A DNA stretch of 64,000 nt. It comes from Streptomyces echinatus. GTDB taxonomy: Bacteria > Actinomycetota > Actinomycetes > Streptomycetales > Streptomycetaceae. Numbering within the stretch: the first letter of the stretch is position 1; every line of letters starts with the position of its first letter. The stretch is from contig NZ_JACHJK010000007.1 of the NCBI RefSeq assembly GCF_014203595.1, positions 310,001 to 374,000 on the forward strand. Direction: 5' to 3'. Below, one piece after another: positions 57,339 through 64,000 of the stretch. Below the pieces are notes generated by a model that had not been told where the DNA came from, did no database searches, and saw only the letters and a program-made list of their open reading frames with translations. Position numbers and translations under genes: made by a program.

Positions 57339-59060
57339 TCAGCCCGTGAACTTCACTTCGCCGATGGCCTGCTTGTAGCCGGGACTGGCGTACAAGGTGG
57401 CGTCGTAGCCCGAATTCGGCACGGCCGTCAGCCAGACGAGGACGTACTGCGACTTGACCGACTTGGTGGCCTTCACCGTGGCAGTGGTGCCCGTGGTCGT
57501 GACGCTGCCGATCTTCGTCATCGAGTCCAGTGACGCCGGCGTCAGCGAGTCCGCAGCGTACAGCTCGACCGTCGTGTGGTCACCGCCGTAGCGCAGGTCG
57601 AGAGTGGCGGTGCTGAGCTGCTTCGCCGAGCCGAGGTCGTACACGATGCCGACGCCCGGCTTGTACGGCGCGATCGGCGGGCCCTCGTCGAAGCTCTTGG
57701 TCTTCCAGTACGTCGACGCGTCGCCGTCGTAGGTCTTGGATTCGGCACCGGCGTTCTGAGGGCCGTACTGGGCGACGAACTCCTGGCTGCCCTGGATCGC
57801 TATCGGAACCGGCTTCGGCTTCGCGGCGTTCTTGTCGCCGTTGTCCGTCGTCTGGCTCTGGTGGGTGTCGTCCGACTTGTCGCCCTGGTCCATCAGGGCG
57901 TCAGCCAGCTGCCAGCTGCCCAGACCGAGGGCCGCGATGAGAAGCGCCGACACCGCCCACTTCAGGGCCTTGCCGGTGCGGCTCTGCAGCGGGGGCGGCG
58001 GGGGCGCGATCGGCTGCGTGGCCCCGGGACGGGGCGACTGGCGGCCGTAGGTGCCCTGCTGGTACGTCGTGCGCTGGTACTCCGGCGGCGCCGTGAACGC
58101 CGGCTCCGGCGGGCGGATGCGCGGCATCTCGCCGATCGCCTTCACCAGCTCCTCCGGCGTGGTGCACGGAGTCTCGTGCCGTGACGCCGTGGCCCCGTCG
58201 TTGGCGAGGGCGCGCATGGCCAGCTCGGACAGGCCGCGGTGCACACCGGCCCGTACCTGGTCCGGGGGGATGAGGCCGAGGTCCTTGGGGAGACCGGACA
58301 GGCCGTACGCGTCGTTGTCGTACGGCCAGCGCAGGGTCAGCGCCGCGTACAGCAGGGCGCCGATCGCCTCGGTGTCGGTGCGCTGCGGGGTGTCGGAGCT
58401 GATGCCCCGCAGCGCCGCGTTCACGGCGAGGCCGCGGATGCGCCACTGGCCCGTGGAGGCGCGCAGTACGGCGTTCGGGTTCAGCCGCAGATGGGCGAGG
58501 CCCTCCCGGTGCGCGGCAGCCATGGCCGAGGCGACCTGACTGACCATCTGGTAGGCGTCGTGCGGCTCCAGCGGGCCACCGGCCAGGAGCGTGGACAGCT
58601 CGGTGGCATCGGGCAGCCACTCGTGGACGACGTAGACGAGGTCGTTCTCCTCGACGGCGTCCAGGACCTGGACGAAGCGCGGATCGCCGAGCAGCGCGGA
58701 GGAACGGGCGGCGGCAAGCACGGACCGGGCCCGGGGATGGTCCGCGGGCAGCACATGGACGCCGACGGCACGACGGAGTTTCTCGTCGACCGCACGCCAA
58801 CTGCTGAATCCGTCCAGACGGGTGACGCACTCCTCCAGCCGGTAGCGTCTGGCGAGCTTGTGACCGCTGTGCAGTTCCGGAGGCGAGGCCTTCCGGCCGG
58901 GACCTTCGGCTTCGCTGCTCCCCTGCGCCTTGTCGCTGTCCGTGTCCCGCTCCGGGTTCTTGGCCGCCCCGTCGGACGTGGACTGGTCCGCCTTGGCGGT
59001 CAGCGGCTGCTCACCGCTGTTGTCTGCCACGTCGACGGCAGCCGTACTCCGTTCCGCCAC
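57339..59060 (-). CDS. Pseudokinase membrane protein, MurJ partner
   Basis: The 573-residue product starts at GTG 59060. After a 75-residue acidic start a kinase-like fold (about 80-330) opens with RYRLEECVTRLDGFSSWRAV. The catalytic HRD is HLRLNP and DFG is RGLAVN, so it is a pseudokinase. A Pro-rich linker, one membrane helix (about 375-395) and an outer beta domain follow, with YGPQNAGAESKTYDGDASTY and VGIVYDLGSAKQL, like a discoidin/galactose-binding fold. In mycobacteria the same parts are fused to MviN/MurJ and the phosphorylated pseudokinase binds FhaA. Here they are a separate protein encoded right after murJ. Confidence 0.88.
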   Translation of the reverse strand: MAERSTAAVDVADNSGEQPLTAKADQSTSDGAAKNPERDTDSDKAQGSSEAEGPGRKASPPELHSGHKLARRYRLEECVTRLDGFSSWRAVDEKLRRAVGVHVLPADHPRARSVLAAARSSALLGDPRFVQVLDAVEENDLVYVVHEWLPDATELSTLLAGGPLEPHDAYQMVSQVASAMAAAHREGLAHLRLNPNAVLRASTGQWRIRGLAVNAALRGISSDTPQRTDTEAIGALLYAALTLRWPYDNDAYGLSGLPKDLGLIPPDQVRAGVHRGLSELAMRALANDGATASRHETPCTTPEELVKAIGEMPRIRPPEPAFTAPPEYQRTTYQQGTYGRQSPRPGATQPIAPPPPPLQSRTGKALKWAVSALLIAALGLGSWQLADALMDQGDKSDDTHQSQTTDNGDKNAAKPKPVPIAIQGSQEFVAQYGPQNAGAESKTYDGDASTYWKTKSFDEGPPIAPYKPGVGIVYDLGSAKQLSTATLDLRYGGDHTTVELYAADSLTPASLDSMTKIGSVTTTGTTATVKATKSVKSQYVLVWLTAVPNSGYDATLYASPGYKQAIGEVKFTG

Positions 59061-59178
59061 CGTCGTCCCTGCCTCCCCATCCGTTGCACGCTGTCCGACG
59101 CCGAAACCAATTGTGCCCACAGTCTGTCGCTATGCACGACACACGACGGCGGCCGATGGTTGTGCGCCTACCCCGGCC

Positions 59179-61554
59179 TCAACGCCCCAGACGCCCGCGG
59201 ACCATTCCGACGAGCGAGTTGAGTTCCTCGATACGCATCCGGCGGGCGGCGACGAAGAAGATGCCGAACAGGACGGCTCCGCCGACGAGCAACGCGGCGA
59301 AGGAGCCGATCACGCCCTGGCCGAGGCTGTGCCCGATGCCGTAGCAGGCCGCGCCGCTGAGCAGGGCGGCCGGTACGGAGGCGATACCCAGCCGTGCGTA
59401 CGTGCGCAGCACCCGGGCCCCGTCCAGGTCCCCGCCCAGCCGCTTGCGCAGCCTGCGCCAGGCGACGCCCACACCGATGGCGTAGGCGAGCCCGTAGGTC
59501 GCGGCCATTCCGGCGACCGCCCAGCGCGCGGGCAGCAGGAAGTAGCACAGTGCCGAGGCGCCGGCGTTGACCGCGGCCACGATGACCGTGTTGTAGAAGG
59601 GGGTGCGGGTGTCCTCGTAGGCGTAGAAGGCGCGCAGGACGACGTACTGCACGGAGTAGGGGATCAGGCCGAGGCCGAAGGCCATCAGCATGTACCCCAT
59701 GTTGGTGGCCGCGTCGGTGCCCGCGGAGCCGAAGATCATCGTGCACATCGGGATGCCGAGCGAGACGAATCCGAACGCGATGGGCACGATGGCCACCGCG
59801 GTGGTGCGCAGGCCCTGGGAGATGTCGTCGCGGATGGCGCCCGCGTCGCCCTCGGCGGCCGAGCGCGAGATGCGCGGCAGCAGGGCGGCCATCAGGGACA
59901 CGGTGATGATGGCCTGCGGCAGGCCCCAGATCAGCTGGGCGTTGGCGTAGGCGGCGAAGCCGGTGCCCTTGACGCCGGAATCCTTGCCGGCGGCCGTCGA
60001 CAGCTGGGTCACCACCATGGCGCCCGCCTGGTTGGCGAGGACGAACAGGACCGTCCACTTGGCGAGCATCGCGGCCTTGCCGAGGCCGTGGCCCTTCCAG
60101 TCGAAGCGCAGCCGGATCCGGAAGCCGGTCTCGCGCAGGTAGGGGATCATCGCCAGCGCCTGGACGACCAGGCCGAGCAGCACGCCGACACCGAGCAGGC
60201 GCTGTCCCTCCGGCGGGATGTTCTCGACGGCGAGGTGGGAGTTCGCGGCAGTGCCGTACACCCAGATGAACGCGCCCAGCGAGACGATGATGACGATGTT
60301 GTTCAGGACCGGCGTCCACATCATCGCGCCGAACTTCCCGCGCGCGTTCAGGATCTGACCCATCACCACATGGATGCCCATGAAGAAGATCGAGGGCAGG
60401 AAGTAGCGGGTGAAGGTGACCGCGACGTCGTTCGCCGCCGGGTTGCTGGCCACGGGGTTGGCCAGCAGCCGTACCAGAAGCGGCGCGGCGAACATCGCGA
60501 GGGCGGTGAGCGCGGCCAGCGCCACCATCACGAGGGTCAGCAGCCGGTTGGCGAAGGCCTCGCCGCCGTCCTCGTCCTCCTTCATGGAGCGCACCAGCTG
60601 CGGCACGAACACGGAGTTCAGGCCGCCGCCGACGGTGAGGATGTAGATCATCGTCGGCAGCTGGTAGGCCACCTGGAAGGAGTCGGCGAGGAAGCCGAGG
60701 CCCAGTGCGGCGGCGATCAGCGCGGAGCGGATGAAACCGGTGAGGCGGGACACCATCGTGCCCGCCGCCATGACGGCGCTGGACTTCAGGAGCCCGGCGG
60801 CCCGCCCGCCCTTCTTGGCGGGAGCGGAGCCGGCGTCACCGGACGTGACCTCCGGCTCGACGGTCCCGACGGCCCCGACGGGACCCGGGGGGGCGGCCGG
60901 AGCGGGCACCGGGGGCTGCGCCGGGTATCCGGCGGCGGCCGGACCGGCGGAGTAGGCGGGGCCGGGGTACGGCTGGCCCTGCTGCGGGTTGTGGGCGTAC
61001 GGCTGCTGGTACTGACCCGCGGCGTCGTACCCCCCGCCCGGCGCGGCGGCCGGTCCGGGTGCGGCCGGCGGCTCCATGGCCGCGTTCCCACCGCCGTGCT
61101 GCTGGTCCTTGAAGAGATGCGCGAAGGCGTCCGGCTCGTGGTACTCCTCGCCGGAGTGCGACACCAGGTCGTCCACACCCACGAACTGGGTCGTGCGCGG
61201 ATCCTCGCCGTACGGCAGGTACTGGGTGGCACCACCCGGCTCCGGCGCCGGGGTCTGTGCCCACACGCGCGGGTCGGGTGCGTAGGGCGACTGGCCGGGC
61301 GGCGCGTACGGCTGCTGCTGCGGGTCGTACGACCCCGGAGGCGGCGGCGGGTGCGCGGCGCGGTCGTACAGCGCCTCGGCCACCGGGTCCTGCGCGGCGA
61401 GGTCGTGCGCCCGGTAGGGGTCCTGCTCGTAGGCGTCCTGGAGGTACATGTCCGCCGCGTGCGGCTGCGGCGCCTGGCCGGGCTCGGGCGGCGGCTCGGG
61501 GTAGCCCGAGCCGGCCGCGCCCTGGCCGCTTTCACCGTCGTACGGCGCGTTCAT
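59179..61554 (-). CDS. murJ: Lipid II flippase MurJ (MviN)
   Basis: The 791-residue product starts at ATG 61554 behind GAGGTGGGG. Residues 1-255 are a disordered cytosolic extension rich in Pro, Tyr, Gln and Gly (ALYDRAAHPPPPPGSYDPQQ). About 14 membrane helices follow from AAGLLKSSAVMAAGTMVSRL, which includes the MOP-superfamily start TGFIRSALIAAALG. MurJ flips lipid II across the membrane for wall synthesis. The mycobacterial kinase-like C-terminal region is absent because it is encoded separately downstream. The extension may be a phosphorylation or scaffold region. Confidence 0.95.
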   Translation of the reverse strand: MNAPYDGESGQGAAGSGYPEPPPEPGQAPQPHAADMYLQDAYEQDPYRAHDLAAQDPVAEALYDRAAHPPPPPGSYDPQQQPYAPPGQSPYAPDPRVWAQTPAPEPGGATQYLPYGEDPRTTQFVGVDDLVSHSGEEYHEPDAFAHLFKDQQHGGGNAAMEPPAAPGPAAAPGGGYDAAGQYQQPYAHNPQQGQPYPGPAYSAGPAAAGYPAQPPVPAPAAPPGPVGAVGTVEPEVTSGDAGSAPAKKGGRAAGLLKSSAVMAAGTMVSRLTGFIRSALIAAALGLGFLADSFQVAYQLPTMIYILTVGGGLNSVFVPQLVRSMKEDEDGGEAFANRLLTLVMVALAALTALAMFAAPLLVRLLANPVASNPAANDVAVTFTRYFLPSIFFMGIHVVMGQILNARGKFGAMMWTPVLNNIVIIVSLGAFIWVYGTAANSHLAVENIPPEGQRLLGVGVLLGLVVQALAMIPYLRETGFRIRLRFDWKGHGLGKAAMLAKWTVLFVLANQAGAMVVTQLSTAAGKDSGVKGTGFAAYANAQLIWGLPQAIITVSLMAALLPRISRSAAEGDAGAIRDDISQGLRTTAVAIVPIAFGFVSLGIPMCTMIFGSAGTDAATNMGYMLMAFGLGLIPYSVQYVVLRAFYAYEDTRTPFYNTVIVAAVNAGASALCYFLLPARWAVAGMAATYGLAYAIGVGVAWRRLRKRLGGDLDGARVLRTYARLGIASVPAALLSGAACYGIGHSLGQGVIGSFAALLVGGAVLFGIFFVAARRMRIEELNSLVGMVRGRLGR

Positions 61555-61599
61555 GCTTACCCCACCTCATCGTCCCGGGCCCACCGGCCACGACATCGC

Positions 61600-63972
61600 T
61601 CAACGGTCCACTCTCTCACCCGTCCCGGACGGGTCGGCGCTTTCCGGTGCGGTGTCCGGCGCAGGGTCACTCGGCTGCTCCGGGTCATCTGCTCCGGAGG
61701 CGGAGTCGGATTCCTCGGGGAGACGGTCCCCGGGCGCTTCGGGGTTCCCGGGCTCGTCCGGGCCCTCTCCCGCCGTGCCGGGGCCGTCCTCGTCCGTCTG
61801 CCGGGCGGCGGCACGCTTGCGCTGGGTGTACATCCGGAAGCCGGCGAGGACGAGGAGCAGTACTCCACCGCCGATGACCAGCATGACCGTGGGGGTGACC
61901 TCGGTGACCTTCACGTCGAAGCTGACGGGGTCGCCGTACTTGCGGCCGTCCTCGGTGTACAGCTGGGCGATGACCGCGACACGGCCGTTGGCGTTGGCCG
62001 AGGTGGTGAATTTCACCGACTGGCTGTGCCCGCCGGAGATCTCCACGGGCTGCTCGTAGTAGGCCTTGTCGCCGATCTTCAGACGGGTCGGCATGGTCGA
62101 CTCCAGGCGCAGCACCAGGTGGCCGACGGGCTGCACGAGGTTGTTCTGGACCGTCACCGGGATCGTGGCGCTGCGGCCCGAGAGCTTGGTCTCGGACTTG
62201 TCGATCAGCTTGACCTGGTCGGCCAGCTCGTCGAGCCATGCCTCCACGGCGCCGCGGTAGCTGTCCGCCTCGCCGCCGCGGCCACGCCAGGACGTGGACA
62301 TCTCCCGGTTTATGGCCCGTCCGAAGGGGGTGACCACGCGGGACTGGTCGGTGAGGACCACGCGGAAGCTGTCGAGCTTGTCCTGGGTGCGGGCGATCTG
62401 CTCGAAGGCCGTCCGCGGGAGCTCCTGCCGGCGCAGCGAGGAGGGGTAGGCGGACGTCGACGGGATGCGGGTGGTGGCGTCCGGGTCGGGCTTGTCCTTG
62501 GAGGTCGCGGTGAGGTCCTGGGGCAGGGACCAGGTGCCGCCCTGGAGCGCCGTCAGCGCTGCCGCCATCGCCTGTGCCTGGCTGGCCGTGGGCGTGCGCT
62601 GCGGGGCGACGACGATGCTGCGCTGCTCGTCCGTCTGCGTGTTCAGCTGCAGGCTCAGGGCCAGGAACTGCTGCACGGCGAGGGTGGCCGAGCCCGCCTT
62701 CGTCAGGTCGCCCTCGAACGCCGTGGACAGCCTGGAATCGGCGACCACGGCCGTGGTGCCTCCGCCGACCGGGCGGGCGGCGGACGGTGTGTACGACAGT
62801 CCGGCGGTCTCCCGGAGGCTGTCGCTGCGGGCGATCACCCGGTCGGCTCCGGCGGAGGTCGCGACCTTCATGATCGACGGGTCCACGGCGCCGTTCACCG
62901 GCCAGGCGAAGTCGGTGCTCGGTGTGACGTGCAACACGGTCTTGACAGTGGTCGCGGCCACGTCGGTGGCGTCCTTGAGGTGGCTGAGCGAGCCGGTGAC
63001 GCTGGTGCCCTTGTGCGCCAGGGAGGCGAGGTCCGGGTCGGCGAAGGGCAGCGCGACGACCTCCTTGCCGGCCACCGCCTTCTGCAGGGAGGCCAGCCAC
63101 TGCTTGGCGACCGCCTGGTGCTCCCGCGAGCCGGGCGTGCTGGTGCCGCCGGCGCCCTGGAGCCGGTAGTTGCCCACCGCCATCGCGTCGACCGAGGCCA
63201 GCAGGTCCGGGTCGATCACCCAGGTGACGTCGAGGTCCTTGCCCAGCTCCACCATCTGCGCCAGCCGGCCGCCCGGTACCAGATCCTTGGCCAGGTCGTC
63301 GTCGAGGAACTCCGGCGTCTGCAGATCGCCCGCGCCCGTCTTGGCCGTCATGTGGACCGTGGAGAGCAGCGGCCACAGGAACGTCGTCTTCGTCTTGGTG
63401 TCGGCGTCCGAGGGCTGCCACGGCAGGAACGTCCGCCGGATGCCCAGGGGCTGGTCCCAGGGCTGGGCGGAGGTCTGGCCGGACAGGGCGACCCCGAGTT
63501 CATAGACCCCGTCCTCGCCGAGGTCGAGCTTGTCCACGGGGACGGAGATGCTGAAGTGCTCGGCGACGCCCGGGGCCAGCTTGTCGAAGTCCTCCTCGTA
63601 CTTCCCGCCGATCTCCGAGCCGGAGCTGCCCTGCACTTCGTCGGAGTGCCGGGCCACGGAGTCGATGGCCGACCGGGTGGTCAGCGGGGAGCCCACCTGA
63701 AGGCCCACATGGGCGTGGGTGACGGTCTGCTTGCCGTTGTTGGTCACCGTGCCGGACACGGTCAGCGTGTCGCCGTCCGTGGGAGCACTGGGGCTGAGCG
63801 CGTCCACGGAGACCGACACCGTGTCGGAGGAGGCGGCCTGCGCGGGTCCGGCGGCCGGCAACTGGAGCAGACCTGCCAGCAGCGGTGTCCCCGCGAGAAG
63901 TGCTCCGGCCCGCCGCAGCCATCGGCGGGCAGGTGAGGCACTGGTCCCCTGGAAGTCAGCCGCCTCGGCCAC
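61600..63972 (-). CDS. DUF6049 family secreted membrane protein
   Basis: The 790-residue product starts at GTG 63972 (VAEAADFQGTSASPARRWLR), 28 bases from the window end, with GAGGGA upstream. A signal peptide ends near PAAGPAQAASS (residue 47). About 650 extracellular residues follow, starting with an Ig-like piece (LTVSGTVTNNGKQTVTHAHV) and including VTWVIDPDLLASVDAMAVGN. One membrane helix lies near 703-723 (VMLVIGGGVLLLVLAGFRMY), then an acidic Pro/Glu/Ser tail. It always precedes murJ in actinomycetes, so a role in wall assembly is likely but unproven. murJ starts 45 bases after its stop. Confidence 0.9.
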   Translation of the reverse strand: MAEAADFQGTSASPARRWLRRAGALLAGTPLLAGLLQLPAAGPAQAASSDTVSVSVDALSPSAPTDGDTLTVSGTVTNNGKQTVTHAHVGLQVGSPLTTRSAIDSVARHSDEVQGSSGSEIGGKYEEDFDKLAPGVAEHFSISVPVDKLDLGEDGVYELGVALSGQTSAQPWDQPLGIRRTFLPWQPSDADTKTKTTFLWPLLSTVHMTAKTGAGDLQTPEFLDDDLAKDLVPGGRLAQMVELGKDLDVTWVIDPDLLASVDAMAVGNYRLQGAGGTSTPGSREHQAVAKQWLASLQKAVAGKEVVALPFADPDLASLAHKGTSVTGSLSHLKDATDVAATTVKTVLHVTPSTDFAWPVNGAVDPSIMKVATSAGADRVIARSDSLRETAGLSYTPSAARPVGGGTTAVVADSRLSTAFEGDLTKAGSATLAVQQFLALSLQLNTQTDEQRSIVVAPQRTPTASQAQAMAAALTALQGGTWSLPQDLTATSKDKPDPDATTRIPSTSAYPSSLRRQELPRTAFEQIARTQDKLDSFRVVLTDQSRVVTPFGRAINREMSTSWRGRGGEADSYRGAVEAWLDELADQVKLIDKSETKLSGRSATIPVTVQNNLVQPVGHLVLRLESTMPTRLKIGDKAYYEQPVEISGGHSQSVKFTTSANANGRVAVIAQLYTEDGRKYGDPVSFDVKVTEVTPTVMLVIGGGVLLLVLAGFRMYTQRKRAAARQTDEDGPGTAGEGPDEPGNPEAPGDRLPEESDSASGADDPEQPSDPAPDTAPESADPSGTGERVDR

Positions 63973-64000
63973 GCGCTCGCCCGTCCCTCGTCGTCGTCAG

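Noticed and set aside
58930-63936. A 1668-codon plus-strand frame across the murJ region
   Set aside because: It spans three well-supported minus-strand genes and their gaps, and its composition is that of an antisense shadow.

Overview
This window is a piece of a Streptomyces chromosome centred on the replication origin. The evidence is the very high GC content, frequent GTG and TTG starts, the Streptomyces order gyrA-gyrB-dciA-recF-gnd-dnaN-oriC-dnaA-rpmH-rnpA-yidD-yidC-khpB-rsmG-parA-parB, four perfect copies of the 14-bp parS palindrome, DnaA boxes of the TTGTCCACA/TTATCCACA type, class E sortases, and a DnaA with a greatly enlarged linker. The region is almost all conserved core; I see no insertion sequence, prophage, CRISPR array or rRNA operon. 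All coordinates, start choices and motif positions were read by eye.

Layout. 1-2976: a J-domain protein cut by the window edge, a DUF2252 protein and tRNA-Leu. 3488-11754: a plus-strand cell-wall signalling operon of two FHA proteins, a PP2C phosphatase, RodA, a class B PBP and a PASTA Ser/Thr kinase. 11851-16119: a minus-strand block of three class E sortases, TrpG/PabA, a small membrane protein and a DUF881 gene that is frameshifted here. 16271-19322: CrgA, a rhomboid protease, a cyclophilin and a DUF5324 protein. 19323-33554: a more variable stretch with tRNA-Ala, a helix-turn-helix protein, a second Ser/Thr kinase behind a 17-bp tandem repeat, several Streptomyces-type hypothetical genes, a glycosyltransferase, a ferredoxin, a 1426-residue HTH-STAND-WD40 protein, a CsbD-like protein, a VOC protein and tRNA-Ile. 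33678-43597: the minus-strand replication block from DUF3566 back to dnaN. 43598-44815: oriC. 44816-46792: dnaA. 47166-54117: ribosomal protein L34, RNase P protein, membrane insertion, RsmG and ParAB genes on the plus strand. 54183-63972: minus-strand trxBA behind a sigma-R promoter, an anti-sigma/ECF sigma pair, a pseudokinase, MurJ and a DUF6049 protein.

How the genes work together. DnaA acts at oriC, where the dnaN-proximal end has the layout of a basal unwinding system (two DnaA boxes, a GC spacer, three TAC trios). DnaN, RecF, DciA and gyrase serve the fork; ParA/ParB and the parS sites segregate the origin. The PASTA kinase, phosphatase and FHA proteins probably control wall growth through RodA/PBP and, across the window, the MurJ/pseudokinase pair. 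The sortases attach surface proteins such as chaplins, and CrgA tunes septation.

Points most worth checking are the unwinding-element layout, a DnaA-box cluster far from oriC at 16565-16766, the 17-bp repeat array that runs into a kinase ribosome-binding site, two palindromes likely to be operators (20093-20110, 24502-24523), and the single-base frameshift in the DUF881 gene.
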